Shown in pieces: positions 49,935-63,313 of a DNA stretch of 64,000 nucleotides. The notes under the pieces were generated by a model. It was not told the origin of the DNA and ran no database searches. It saw nothing but the letters and a program-made list of their open reading frames with translations. The translations under genes were made by a program, and so were the position numbers. Numbering within the stretch: position 1 is the first letter of the stretch; the number at the start of each line of letters is the position of its first letter. The DNA is taken from NCBI GenBank assembly GCA_950295325.1, contig OX485809.1, positions 12,772,001-12,836,000 of the forward strand. Direction: 5' to 3'. Source of the stretch: Polytrichum commune. Its lineage: Eukaryota > Streptophyta > Polytrichopsida > Polytrichales > Polytrichaceae.

Positions 49935-50918
49935 CATAGCATTATTCAAATCCATAACAGTGTAATGTGGGGCTGACAGTATTATGTGGAATACTCCCCA
50001 CATTCAGACTGAAATGTGAGGAACACACGGGGAGGTCACTCGGTAGGATTTTTGTGTACCACGTGCGGCGGAGGGGTATTTGTTTAGGGGCTATTTACCT
50101 CCAAGGCACGAATTAAAAGCTCCCTATAATTACATAATATTCTAAAATGGCCTATTTTTTTGTACCCTACCATTACTTATAATGCCCATGTCATTGAAAT
50201 TTTTTGTAGTCTATATTCCTTTTAATTAAAAAATTTGAATTTAAGAATGTATGCAATGCAAAAGTGATGGGAAAAGCATGGCAACAAAAAAATATAAAAA
50301 TTACGTACCATTGCAAAAACCAAGTACAAAAACTTAAAGTGAAAATACAAAAAGAAGACTTAGGATGGAACACAACATGATTGAGTGTGTGTTTACAAGC
50401 ATGATGACGACAAGCAATCCTAAACCCTAAACACAACGGTAAGGCTCAAATGTTGTGCACAAACGGGCGCCCTACAATCGGGTTGAAGAGTTTCAAAAGA
50501 GAAAGGGAGAAAAACCACCAAGAGAAGTCGGGCATAGAGTTAGGCTTCCAATTTCATCCATTTTTGGGTGAATGATGAGTAATTTTTCATCCATCCCTCG
50601 TGAGGCATGCGTACGAAATTGATTCTACTAAACATACATCCTAAGATCCTTATTTTCAGCCCCTATATTATTTTTACTAAAAGGGAATGACCCATATTTT
50701 ATACCTATCTATTTTACTTGTAATGGGCTTATGTACTTTTAATGGACCCTTCATTATTTGGAATTCTTTTATAATTTTTATGTCAAATGATTTTAATCCT
50801 CCCTATATTATGCCGCACGTCGTTTTTAAAATGCACTAAGTGACCTCCCCGTGGAGGAACATTCCACATAATATTGTGAGTCCCACATAACACTGCTATG
50901 GATCTGGATAATGTTATG
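49935..50918. mobile_element. MITE split by copy 2 of the 8-bp-TSD element
   Basis: The left arm 49935–50017 and right arm 50862–50918 are inverted repeats of each other (CATAGCATTATTCAAATCC on the left; the right arm ends GGATCTGGATAATGTTATG). Removing the inserted element and one GAGGAACA leaves a short hairpin element. A related uninterrupted copy lies at 58911–59047. Confidence 0.75.
50026..50853. mobile_element. 8-bp-TSD TIR element, copy 2 (no ORF)
   Basis: Ends CACGGGGAGGTCACT and AGTGACCTCCCCGTG, flanked by direct repeats GAGGAACA (50018–50025 and 50854–50861). Its left about 370 bp and right about 320 bp are nearly identical to copy 1. The middle (about 50395–50540) is unrelated filler in place of the 233-codon ORF. 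It is inserted inside another MITE. Confidence 0.88.
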
Positions 50919-51386
50919 ATTAGAAGCAAGTGGGGCATATCATTGTGGTCCCATACCCTCATAATCATGTGATTTGAGCATAATACAAGATGTATTTCAT
51001 CCCAAAACAAAAAATGCAACATGATGTAAGTTACATAGGTAACACAAATGTTTAGCTATGTGTGAACACAATGCGGTTTGGAAATAAAAATTTAAAAAAA
51101 TGTAGAAATTCCATAAGACATTTAGTAAGAACGCATCGATCCAAATATTCTAAGTCACATGGCTGCCCAATCCATCTCGAAACACTAACCCATTGAGACA
51201 ACCCAAACATAGATAAAATCATTTTAAATTAGCTAAAGTGTCGGAAATAGGCACAACTACGTTACATATTGCATGACAAATCCATTGGCAGTTGGTTTTC
51301 CATTCAAAAAGAGGCAAAACGGACCCAATTGGAAGGAAAACGACTAAGCTACAAATGTTTTGCGTTTGAGCGAGTGCCCGGGAAGT

Positions 51387-51806
51387 TTTTGGGCATATAT
51401 AGTTGGTCAAGATCCTAGTGATTCTAAATCCAGCCGGTTACATGTTGGCATCTTCCGGTGTTTCTTTATTCATTTGAGGTATATTCCATAGATTATTCTA
51501 AAATGACCAATAATTCTCCTGAAGTCTCGAACTTCAACCGGTTATTCCTCAAACTCAACCGGTTCATCTGTAACTAACTGCCAGTTCTTCCCGGACTAGA
51601 CCCAGGGAGAACCAACTGCTAGTTACATATGAACCGGTTGAGTTTGAGAAATAACCGGTTGAAGTTCAAAACTTCAGGAGAATTACTGATCATTTTAGAG
51701 GAATCTCTGGAATATACCTCAAGTTGATAAAATGAAAAACTGATAGATGTCAACATGGAACCAGTTAAACTTGGAAACACTAGGATTTTGACCGATTATG
51801 CCCAAA
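51387..51806. mobile_element. 420-bp foldback element
   Basis: Outer ends TTTTGGGCATATA and TTATGCCCAAA are inverted, and so are internal pairs such as AACCGGTTCAT / ATGAACCGGTT and CTCCTGAAGT / ACTTCAGGAG. The centre lies near 51590. No ORF. It is a MITE-like hairpin rich in CCGGTT motifs. Confidence 0.85.
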
Positions 51807-52230
51807 TGTCTCCCCAGACACTGCTTTAATATTACGCCCATTAAGTGCAATTGATAATGCCTAAACAAAAATTGTCATTTCTTTTTGGCCAATTTCTCAA
51901 ATTTGATGGATGAAAGTGCCTATTTAGTGAGCTACAAAAATATGTGAAAATTTTGAATTTCCTTTAACGATGCCTACCTAATCACATAATCAATGAGAAT
52001 GTAATATTTTGCTAGGTAATTTTTTTAATTGAATATTTATTTAACTCATATTAAATAAATATTCAATTGCTTTGATTGTCCCAATCCGTGTGTGCTACTA
52101 TTCAGAGTTACACAGAGTTATAACAATTTCAAGATTACGTAATTATGGAGCCAAGCAAATTAAAATATTAAATGAGTATTCAACTCGAAATAAATAAACA
52201 TTTAATTTCTAGAACCTCCGTTAAATAGAT

Positions 52231-53344
52231 AGGTCAGAACTATAATCACGTAGCAAAGCATCATTGGGAAGTAATGGTGCATGTGTTCAACAAATGAGTA
52301 AATGTGCAATTCACTAGGGAGAATTTAATTTCAAAATTTGATAGTTTGAAAAGATCGTGGAAAGTAGGGAAAAATGAAAAAACCACAACTAGTGGCACTT
52401 TATCAACATGGATTTGGTTTGATTAATGTAACAAAATATGGGGCTAAACATCCAAAACTCAAGGAATCCAAGGAGCGATTGATGTTGGAGATCCGGAGGA
52501 AGATGTTGAGGCGGTTGATGTTGGAGGGCCTACTGGGCCATTTGGTTTGGATTTAAACAAACCAATTGAAGTCGATATATACAAAACTCCACCGACAAAA
52601 TGTCCTAGACAAAAAAATAAAAATAAAAAATTGAACAAACACCTTTGCAAAAGCTAACACCAAGGACGAAGGTTACTAATTTTCCTAATGTATCGGGACG
52701 GAAAGCAACTCACAAGAGAGAAAGAAACAAATTATGAAGCCAAGGAGAATGTATTCAAAGGGTTGGACAAAATTACACAAACTGAAATCATTCTATTTTC
52801 AAGAAAGTTTGTGCAATTTTGTCCAACCCTTTGAATACATTCTCCTTGGCTTCATAATTTGTTTCTTTCTCTCTTGTGAGTTGCTTTCCGTCCCGATACA
52901 TTAGGAAAATTAGTAACCTTCGTCCTTGGTGTTAGCTTTAGCAAAGGTGTTTGTTCAATATTATTCTTTCGTCTTGGACGTTTTTTCGGTGGAGTTTTGT
53001 ATATAGCAACTTCGATTGGATGTTTAAATCCAAACCAGATGGCCCACTAGGCCCTCTAACATAAACCGCCTCAACATCTTCGTCCAGATCTCCAACATCA
53101 ATTGCACCTTCGATTCCTTGAGTTTTGGGTGTTTAGCCCCATATTCTGCTACATTAATCAAACCATATTGATAAAGTGCCACTAGTTGTGTTTTTTTTCA
53201 TGATCCCCTACTTTCCAATTTCTTTTCAACCCATCAAATTAAAAAATTAAACTCTTCCTAGTGAATTGCACATTTACCCATTCATTGAACACATGCATCA
53301 TTACTTCCCAATGATGCTTTGCTACGCGATTATAGTTATGACCT
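52231..53344. repeat. 1.1-kb near-perfect palindrome (long hairpin)
   Basis: Arms 52231–52783 and 52806–53344 are inverted copies around a 22-nt spacer. Near the centre about 140 bp match almost perfectly; the outer parts carry substitutions and small indels. Both arms hold parts of the same transposon-associated gene. A transcript through it would fold into a long dsRNA, a potential siRNA source. Confidence 0.9.
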
Positions 53345-53491
53345 ATGTATTTTTTTTTCTCATACATAGACAATATAATCTCTATCAATAGATCATACCA
53401 AACTACTTTGTGACTTAACAAAGCATGGGGATCATTGATGTTGCCCTAACTTTCATCTTGATCACCTCCACCTCTACCAACTTTAGCCATG
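52806..53491 (-). pseudogene. Myb/SANT-like transposon-associated gene, decayed (right palindrome arm)
   Basis: On the minus strand an ATG at 53491 opens MAKVGRGGGDQDES, a TAG follows, then about 60 residues resume, including NRVAKHHWEVMMHVFNEW and FTRKSLIF. This resembles the Myb/SANT-like DNA-binding domain found with PIF/Harbinger transposons and related plant proteins. Further down, frames such as GLDLNP-like and KTPP-rich segments read through to the palindrome centre. The opposite arm carries an inverted copy lacking the first exon part. The nonsense codon and frame changes indicate a pseudogene. Confidence 0.6.
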
Positions 53492-56400
53492 ACTGTATAA
53501 TAATGTTTTCCAACAACAATATTAGTGTACGTTGCTTTACATATATAGGTGTGAAGACAATTTTTTAATGCTTCATCTAAAATAAAAAGTAAAGAAAAAG
53601 AAACTCATAAATAAATAAAAAGTTACATATCAAAAATATAACTTTTACATAGTGCAAAAATTATCATAATTAGGCAATAAATAAATAATTATGTTTATAT
53701 AAATCAATTTATATGCAAGTTTATGATTTTTATCCAAGATTTGCATACTTCAACGATAAGAGCTAACTAAACTAATAGAGATCAATAATACATGAGATTT
53801 TGACATAATGTTTTATTGCAAGGTATGCGTGATAGTAAAAAGACTTTTTGGGATGTATGTGTGAGATCTCCAAGAGGGAGTCATGATGCAACACACTTAA
53901 GGCGATCTTCTATCTACAAAAAAATATTATAATTTGCTAAATATCCAAAGTTTACATGCTCAAGTTCAAAAAAGATGTGCAAGACAAAATCAATAATGTT
54001 TCAAGTGTTTGCCTCAAATCCATATGCTTTGTATTCTAAATTGTCTTTTAGATTACCTAAACAACATACGAAAAACTTGACAAAAAATAAGATATGAAAC
54101 TTAAGAGTGGGGCCATAATGGTGAAGGGTTTGCCTCATATGTGTTAATGCCACCAACCAAATCTATAGAGAGGATTAGTAGCGTACACAAGGTTAATACC
54201 AGTATAACCCAATTATTATCTGTGTCATACAATCATGTCTAGCATAAACAATCATTTTGTATCAATGAATACACATACTACCATTGAATATTCTACATGT
54301 TCTTTAGCCATTTGACCACATGGTATTGAGCTTTGTGGCAAGTTACACGCTCCTTCCACCTTTACTAGTCCTCACTACTTAACCTAATCTCAAGGTTTAC
54401 CAAGGGTATACAACAACTGTTGCTTGAAAGGTGAAAGAAAACTCTCATGATTTCCCCTTCACATGTTATAGCATTAGGTAAGTTCCCTTGATTGTAGATT
54501 CATGGGTGCAAATCTACAATGGGTGTTTGTCACGTAGTTTTTACCAAATTCTAAAGTAGTTTTTTATTAGGGTCACATAGGTGGATTCTTTTAAGAGATT
54601 GAGAGAGAGAGAGAGAGAGAGAACTTGATGAATGACTCAAATATTTGGAAGCTTGCGCTAAATAGAGTATGACTACCATTTGGAGTTACGTAGTGTTGTA
54701 ACTTTTTTAATAGAGAACTTTATTTTTACAAGTTTAACCCAAACAAATATAGGATTGTTAAATCAACCACAAATTTTGTTCAAAAAACCACAAAGACGTG
54801 TTGTGATGTCACATGACCTATCAAATTAAAAATTTCATCGCACACATGAAGTGGACAAAGGTATTATCTCTGCATCTTTTGTTACCATCTACATAAAGCT
54901 TTGCCAGTGTGTGGTTGATTTAACAACCCCCAATTGATATTATATGGTTCATAAAAATAACAAAAACTTTTGATGCCGGAGAACTAAATAATCAATACCA
55001 TTGCATACCTCCCACATAATAATCCACACCAACTGAAATAAAAGGTATAGTAGGCATTAGTCCGTTGCACAATTGCCTTTCTTTTTCAAAAATCTAAGTG
55101 TTGCAATGTTGCAGTGACTAACCTATTTGAGAGTCATTTCCATACTCGCTATGAGCAACTATCCGCACAAAGGTTGAAGTAGCATCACATTATTCAGTTG
55201 AGCGATCAGGTTGGGTGGGGCCGGGAATATGTCATGCATGGTGCTATAGTTATACCTCGTGGATGATTGTTTAAGCATATTCAACTTGATAAACTCTAGT
55301 GAAGCACTATCACCAAATATTATTAGAATGGAACATTTGATAGCAACCGAATAATGCTATAAGTGATTCCTTCATGTGCATATCCGGTTAAATAGATTGG
55401 CGACCAACCAAAAACAATTCCTCTACTTCTATAACTCATGTCCCCTCTTTATATCTATATATCTATCTATCTATCTATACATATATAAACCGTCTCATAG
55501 TTTATGCTTGTCTAAGGTATGCAGGTGTTATTTGGTTTGTTTTTCATGTTCTCCAACTTCTACCGATTATATTTACACAACAAAACTCGTGTTGCATTAG
55601 AAAAATCTACAATGAAACACACACACACATATGAAGGATTGGATACATAGGTCCTCCCAATTGTGTTCAATATTGAAAGTAGAGTAGTTATTAATACTTG
55701 AAGACATAGTCCAATCTTTGTTAAACACGTGTCTTTATGATTTTTGCTTCTTGATCCTCGTTGAACCACATACTACTCAAATCTAGGGGTCCAATTAAGA
55801 AAACCAACCGCTTAAGACCCATCCACCTTACTTGTGTAGGAGTCATCATTGAGCTTTTGAGGTCCATGGGTCCTAAGAACCAAAGTCCTCCAAAATTGAA
55901 AACCCCAAAGGTTATTCCATTGATACCCATAATCAACAATGGAGTTGCGTGCCACTGTCAAAAAATGGGCAAGAAACCGTTTATGGTATTTATTGTCACG
56001 TACATTGTCGGCAAACAATATAAACTAGATGCCTAGAGGTCTCCAAGTATAATGTCAACTAATTATGAACATATGTTATTTTTCAACAGAAGTAACTTTT
56101 TGAAGTGAAAATATCTACATTATGACATTTCACGCAACACATTCAAATACTTGAGAAGGTAGTTTTGCATTTAGTATACAAGAGAAAAATATTATTTAGC
56201 ATATTAATGGCATGTGTGGTGTGTTTACATTTAAGCATAGTATTATAGTTTCATAAAATAAAGGAATTTAGTATAACCTTCGCTAATTTTCCATCCTCAC
56301 CAATTGGTATATTTAGTGTACCTATTTCCAATTTTCTAAATAACAAAAATGGTATCTAGATGTGTGGAACTTCATGGCTTTTGGGGACTATGTGCATTAT

Positions 56401-58910
56401 AATTGGGTCAGTTATCGGAAATGGGTTTGTCGATCTTATTTGAATGGGTTTCCCTACACGATTACACCTTCTACACCTATTATCGTGGTCCACTATAATT
56501 TTGTCATACCATGATAATTTTGGTCAATGTAATTTTTGGACCCGCTCCATTGTTTTATCCCACAATATCATGTGTTCAAAACTATGAATACATAGTATTT
56601 GTTTCTTACAAGAACATGAGATATTGGGGGTTCAAAATACATAATTATTAATATAATAGTATAACAACATTATATGTACTACAAATAATTGTAATTTGGT
56701 TTATTTATTATTTATTATTTTAAATATGTTTTATTGCTTTACAAGCCACCCTGATTTTCAACCCACAAACAAAATACAGTGGGGCATGCTACTTCATACC
56801 CAAACTAACTTTTAGCCCGATGAAATAGGTGTAAATGGTGTAGTTATCAAGGATAAAACACTCAATGTAATTTTTGCACGCGGGATGCATTAAGTCAACA
56901 ATAGACTTCATTGCATTATATGTATACCTCGAAGATAATGCTTCAAATAGACTCTCTCTATATGTACTATTCATTACACATTGTCACATGGATGGTTGCA
57001 TTTTCATCCAAGAGGAATATCACATTTTCATTTATCTTTCACAAACATCCCTCGTGTGTTTTGCTTCACCATAGCAAAACTTGGAAGAAATGCAACACGT
57101 CTCTCCAACCGCCCTTGCACTTCCCTAAAAGTCTAGAACATGCTTAACCACAAATATGTTGAAACACGGGAAACCTCAAAACATATATGATTAACAACTA
57201 GCACAATTGAATACATAGTAGGTTGGTTTGTTGTTGTTCAATGCGCAATATATGCATTACTATTTGAGTCGAGAGAGAACCTTGATAGCGATTTTGTATA
57301 CATATATGTTCAATATGACATTGAGAATTTAGTAGCCTTCATAACTTGTCCTATAACTTAGCAACAAACATTCCATGCCGAGAAGTGTACCCAATGAATT
57401 TATGACCCAATGATTTTAAATAAATAAATAAATAAAGCGGGCCACATATAATGACACTTATAGTGTTCCTTGAAAACCCCGAAGCACATGATTTTGATAT
57501 CGATAATTTATTTGGCTTTTAGATATTGTTAAGACTTAATTGAGAGTACTTGAGGGTTGTGTAGAGTGGCCATTAAAACATGTCACTTCATTTCCAAACA
57601 TGTGTTTAGTCTTAACTCTTAAATGAACGGGTGTTTTGGAAAAAGTGAGATGACTAAAGATGGATGGCTTAGTGAATTATAAAGTCATTTTGTCCACAAT
57701 GAAAATTGTTGGAAACAATCAAAAGATGAGGCCTATATAGTTGGAAGATGCATATATGCTTGTGTTGTGAAGAAAACTACATTTCAAGTTTTCTATTTAA
57801 AAAAGAATTGACTCTATATATATATACACATATATATTCTTGTGCTGATAAAATTATGTGTTTTCTTTTCATTCACATCGAAACCATATTTAGCAAAATA
57901 AATAACAAGTATAAATACAATCACATGTGACAATGGTGACCAAATACACTACATATAGAAAGAACATCAACACTAACATATTTGTATGTATCAGGTTGTT
58001 TGAGAAAGTGCAATAGGCATAACACAGGGCATGAGTTAGCGAAATAGCTAGAATTACACCTAGGTAGCTTTAAAATATTTGAAAAAACATGTTATGGGAT
58101 CCTTCGGCATTGAAAGATCAATGATTGACAAATTGTATGGACGAACATTATTAGACAAACATTTGGTGTTGGCCCAATATCATTTTACCGTCTTTCTTAT
58201 TATCTTAACTTATCTTTTTTTTGTTACAATAGAAGCCAAGTTTCTAATCATCAAAAAATATTGTTGTTCAATCCTCCACATCCTTTGGATGGGTGAGTGG
58301 ATTGCTTCACTTTGACAAAGAATGTTGTATGTTTCAAAAATAAATAAGTGCAAATCCCACACAAATTCTCTATGATTTGGAATCTCAAAATTGTGTTCGA
58401 ACGGTCAAATGAAAATTTGATGAGTAATCCACCTATTGAAAACATTTCGAGAAGACTTCCAACTTAGATGCTCCATGTACTTCAAGCAAGTATGTATCAC
58501 TCATTATAGAAGCATCACAAAAATGTAATCGTAGACTCTTTTTCATCACTTTCAAAAGGTTGGACAAAATCATGCATTTGATATACTAAGCTAACATATT
58601 TTACCAATTTATAAACATTCTACGCATACATAAACTACATCATATTTGGTATTTAGTGCCAATAACCAATAGGTCATGTACACTATATCGTAACCTAGTA
58701 TGTACAGGTTACACAAATTTCCAACATGATTTTAATCAATGTCACAACAAATATAGTAGGTGTCCATATATAGTTCATTGCCCTTTGGTTATTGAGGGAG
58801 AGACTACTTTCAAAACCCTTCCCACCCTCAAAAATCGAGAGTTGAAAAAATCTAGAAGTCTTCATTCTCTATCATTATTCGACAGACAATGAGAATCATG
58901 GCCTTATTCA
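53492..58910. other. Intergenic, AT-rich, no gene recognised
   Basis: Only short ORFs and simple repeats. A block near 55700–55900 shares phrases (TAGTCCAATCTT…ACACGTGTCTT) with 60945–60990 and 59355–59395, marking a dispersed repeat. Confidence 0.55.
54599..54622 (+). repeat. (GA)n microsatellite
   Basis: About 12 GA units. Other microsatellites: ATCT repeats at 55456–55480, TTTA at 9650–9665, AAAT at 57419–57434, GAG at 46976–46996. Confidence 0.9.
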
Positions 58911-59047
58911 AATCCATAACATTGTTATGCGGGACTAACAATATTCCAATGAATATTCCATGACAGTCCCCACATTCACTCAGAATGTGGGGACTATCCA
59001 AGAATATTCTGTGGGATATTGTCAGTCCCAGATAACACTATTATGAT
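58911..59047. mobile_element. Short hairpin MITE, uninterrupted relative of the 49.9-kb element
   Basis: The left arm starts TCCATAACATTGTTATG, the right arm ends GATAACACTATTATG, and the centre pairs CCCCACATTCA with its complement near 58969–58992. It lacks the insertion seen in the 49.9–50.9 kb copy. Confidence 0.7.
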
Positions 59048-59423
59048 GTGGAAAACATCGGGGGTTTGCATATGAGATGAGCATGCGAACCTTGTTCCAA
59101 ATGACCTAGAATGGTGGTTATTGGGAGAACCGATCTCTAATGAACATAGAAGTTGTTTTGGTGAATATGCATAAAAGCATTTCTTGGAATCCCCACCTAA
59201 GCCATGTGGGCCCTATTGTGGGCATCTCCAAGTTCCAAATCCACGTAGAATTTTGTCCGTTCAATCATACCGAGAATTGTCTCATATGGTCAGCAATTAT
59301 GCATCACACAAATTGTGGGTCACAAATAAACCTAGAATGGGTGTTGAACACATGATCCAATCCCATCGTTACACGTGTCTTGTTGATGTCCTCAAATTTT
59401 TAGATGTCCGACACAAGTCCCAC

Positions 59424-59983
59424 CACGGGTAGGTCACTCTAAGGCATTTTTGTGCACCACATGCGGCTGGGGGTTTTTTGTTTTGGGGCTATTTACCTTC
59501 AAGGGTTGAATTAAAGCCACCCTATAATTACTTAAATTTCAAAAATGGCCCATTTGTTTGCACCCTTCCATTACTTATATTGTCCAAGTCACTGCAATTT
59601 TTTGTACTCTATATTCCTTTTAAGTAATAAAAGCTAATCTACTTCCTAACGCATTGACGAGTGTTAAGGGAAACCATGGAAACAAAGAAGGGTGCAAACA
59701 GTAATATCATTGCAAACAAAGTTATGAAGAAAACACATAGGAGACCATAGCAAACATACTAAACATACCTTCTAGGATCCTTATCTTCAGCCCTTATATT
59801 AATTTTACAAAAAAATAATGGCCCACATTTTATGTCCACTAACTTACTTATAATGGGATTGTCTACATTTAATGGCCCCTTCATTATTTGGAATTCCTTT
59901 ATAATTTTTATTTCAAATGATTTTAATCCTCTCTATATTATGCCGCACGTCGTTTTTAAAATGCACTAAGTGACCTACCCGTA
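59424..59983. mobile_element. 8-bp-TSD TIR element, copy 3 (short)
   Basis: Left end CACGGGTAGGTCACT, right end AGTGACCTACCCGTA. Direct repeat AGTCCCAC flanks it (59416–59423 and 59984–59991). Internal segments such as GGGGCTATTTACCT and TATATTATGCCGCACGTCG match copies 1 and 2. It is the most diverged copy and has no ORF. Confidence 0.82.
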
Positions 59984-61990
59984 AGTCCCACATACCTTAC
60001 CGTGACCCCTACCCCATTAATAATCCCTAAAAAAATCATACTTTAAAGTGAACGTCACTTGAATGTGAGAGCCTCGGATTGATTTTGGACATGAGCAACA
60101 CTTTCATGGTCAAACTTTTTATGCCGGTGATACCCCGAAAGTATGTGCAAAGATGTACTACGTTCCTCTTTCAATTACTAACAAAAACATAACAAATCTT
60201 AAGGTAGACATATTATACTAGTGATTACGCCCAAATGCTTAAAAGGACGACTTAGGTAGATATACGAAAAACGGTGAAAATAAGTTAATTCGGCCAGAAA
60301 GAGTGGCTTAAAATATGTGCAATGTTTTGTAGAGATGGAGTGGAAGAAACAACGAGGAACGCGAGTTGTCTCGTAATTTTGTTCCATGTAAATAATTCAT
60401 TACATTTTCTGCAAAGATGCAAGTAAGCTATACCCCTTGCTTGTATAATAGAGCCTCCCTAAATTGATCATCGAAATATCCTACTCTCCATACAATGCAT
60501 ACAAAACAATTAACTCAATGACACCCAAAACTGATTGCAAGTGGTGTGAAACAACACCTATCCTACCAATTAATGCATCCTTTTCGGCATGCCATCATTG
60601 CAATTAGGCATTTTGAGTCCACACAATAATCATTATACCCCTAGTCCAGTGCACCAATAGAGGTCATTCACCGTTTTCGGTTTTTCTACCTTGAGGTGTA
60701 TGCTCTTAAACAATTAACTCTTTCCCTGAATAACCCACTTCTCCTAGAACACGAAACACGCAATAAGTACAAGATACTTAGCAAATCCCAATTAAGGCAA
60801 TAACCAATTTCCTTATAATTATTATAACTCATATGAATATCTTATTGGTTACCAAAGTGAAGATTATTATGCATGTTAAAGGGTTATACACCCCCCCCCC
60901 AATTATAGTGACTATTGAACCTAGAATGGTTATCGTATTTTGAGTATACGGTCCAATCTTATTTGGACACGTGTCTATATGGTGTCCCCTCTTGGAGCCA
61001 CGCCAAACCACATGCCATACAAAATATAGGTGTCCGATTATGGGCAACTGCATGTTGGCCTATAGGTATAAGGAAAGGCTTACTCAAAGACAAAACATAA
61101 TGACGGGGCTTGATCATCCAATAAAATAGCCATGTGAAGCATTTAAGGGCATCGGGTGATGCTTGCTTTTGGCTTGTACACAAGCGAACCCATGATGCAC
61201 TTTACACTAGGCTAGACTTCCACGTGGTGGTGAGAGAATTATGATGCTTTGGATTGGACCTCTCAATATATTGTTGGCCAAATATAATTCTTGCTAGTGA
61301 CTAGGGGATTCAATGCATGACAAAGCGAACTGTAAAACTCCATAATCTCACGCTTGTGGCAACCAAAGTGCACATGATATTAAGGAATTTTGTAGTGTTG
61401 ACATGCATGCACGATAAAAAGATAATTAATGTAGCACGTGATATTATGGAATATTACAAAGTCAATTTTGCAGTAATGACAATAATTACAATGATGATAA
61501 CGTGATGCATGCAAGCGTGTGGTTTGAGTTTCTTGGTGGTTTATTATGTTGTCGAAACCCATGATATATTGGAAAGAAATGTGATAGTAAGGAGAGAGAG
61601 ATTTAAACTGAGAACATCCACTCCCTAGGATTTTCGGGATATAAGAGAAGGCGTGATATTAAGGATGTTGATATCATGGAGTTTAGAGTGTACTTGTACC
61701 TTGTTTCAATAAACATGTGAATGGGAATGTGGTTGCCATCCCATTTATTCAATGTTAGATGTTATACGAGTGAATTGATCAAGTTTTATACTTCTTTGAT
61801 AATGAACAATAATTTTTTCAAATGGAAAAAATTGGTGAAAGTTTGAACAATATAGAATGACATTTTAGCATAACGTTCTATGTTGTAAAACACGACAATC
61901 TCAAACGACAACATCATTATGTTTACGCTTTCGATTATTTTTCACTTAAATCCAACTTCTAAGTCAATTTCCGGTTATGGATATAGAGAT
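59984..61990. other. Intergenic, no gene recognised
   Basis: AT-rich; a poly-C run at about 60891 and a dispersed-repeat copy near 60910–61060. Confidence 0.5.
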
Positions 61991-62111
61991 CACTACAAGG
62001 ATTATGGGTAGTTGCCACTACAAGGTAGACCTAGTGTAGTAGATTTGAGTAACTAATGCCTACATTGTAGTGGCGAAGAACCAATGACAACTACCTGTGT
62101 TCCTTGTAGTG
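61991..62111. mobile_element. Short CACTA-type MITE
   Basis: About 121 bp with ends CACTACAAGGATTATGGGTAG and CTACCTGTGTTCCTTGTAGTG in inverted orientation, plus an internal CACTACAAGG/CATTGTAGTG pair. No TSD is evident. Confidence 0.6.
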
Positions 62112-62841
62112 GGTTTTCAAATCCCCCTCGTTAAATCCTTTGGAATGCTATGGCAACACCAAAATACTATTTCCCAAGCTAAAGAAACTCCAAGACATAT
62201 TTAGAAGCACATCATTTGAATGGTAGGAGTCTACATGTAGGACAAAATCACAAACTATTGAAGAGCACTAATGGACTTTAAATGAGGAATTAAAGATAAT
62301 TAATGTTTTTAAATCCATATCAAGAAAGATGAACCATAGATTGTTATAGAATTCCTTCAGCCAATGTGACGTTAATTCTTTTAGATACTAGACGAGTCGA
62401 TCTTGATATTTAGTCCCTTAAGTTTTGTAAATGTTTTGAGTTATACCAAAAAACTAACTGTAAGTGTGTACTTTCAATTGCGGGCAAATTGCTCACCTAC
62501 AAAAAATAAATAACCTTGATGACAAACTCAACAAAATCACCATCAATCATAATTCCATTAACTATACATAATGCACACTTGGATTTTCAATGAGGTGTGC
62601 CGTGGCATTGCATTGTGCATAATGTACTTTTGCCTTCAAGATGTATTTACATGTGAAAGGCCATTCATGCCGATACATTACCCCTACACACATAAAACTT
62701 TGTCATGTTTATCTACGTGACAACTCATAAATTATGTTTCAATTCATGTACTATGCTCGGGAATGTAGGCCTTTTCAACAGCTCTATTTATCAACAATTT
62801 TCAATGATGCCTTCATAATTGGTTCAACATATGTTGCCAAC

Positions 62842-63313
62842 TTAGAATTGAATTATTGATTCAAAAACAACTCCATAAACGTTTAGTGGATGGCCCTTGA
62901 ATGAGATGTGTCCAGTGAAAATCTCGTAACATGTCATCGCATATCTATACACGTCCGACTTGTATGTGAACATGTCTTCATTGAGCTTGTGGTCTTTGAG
63001 TGCCACCAAAATCTCATGCGCCCTCCAAAATCCGATCCCCATGACTTCAACTAAGCATTTAAATTCAACTATGTTACGAATGAAGTTCAAGGCATTACGA
63101 TTAAATGGGGTCCCGGAGTTCCAAACCCGAAGAAGCACATTTGATGCCTTGAGGTCCTTGTGAATGATGCCATCCTTGTGCAATTGCTCCATGCCCATCA
63201 CGATCTGCACAGTTGGAGGGGTAAGTTGAAGGTTGAGGGAGGGGATGTTCACCACCTCTCTCTTTTGGAATAGGAAATTGACTAATGTTTGAGTAGATAC
63301 CGTCATCAGTCAT
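62842..63313 (-). pseudogene. Truncated protein kinase pseudogene
   Basis: Kinase landmarks are present but damaged. A hinge-like segment (MTDDGIYSN) is in one frame. In another, GMEQLHKDGIIHKDLKASN gives the catalytic loop. The DFG position reads as EVMG, and the APE motif is WRAHEIL. Then follow TYKSDVYRYAMTCYEIF and a stop in the C-lobe. There is no intact N-lobe. The MTCYEI/MTCSEI wording resembles the kinase in the 16.4-kb NLR gene, so it may come from the same plant kinase group. Loss of DFG and the frameshift make it inactive. Confidence 0.7.
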
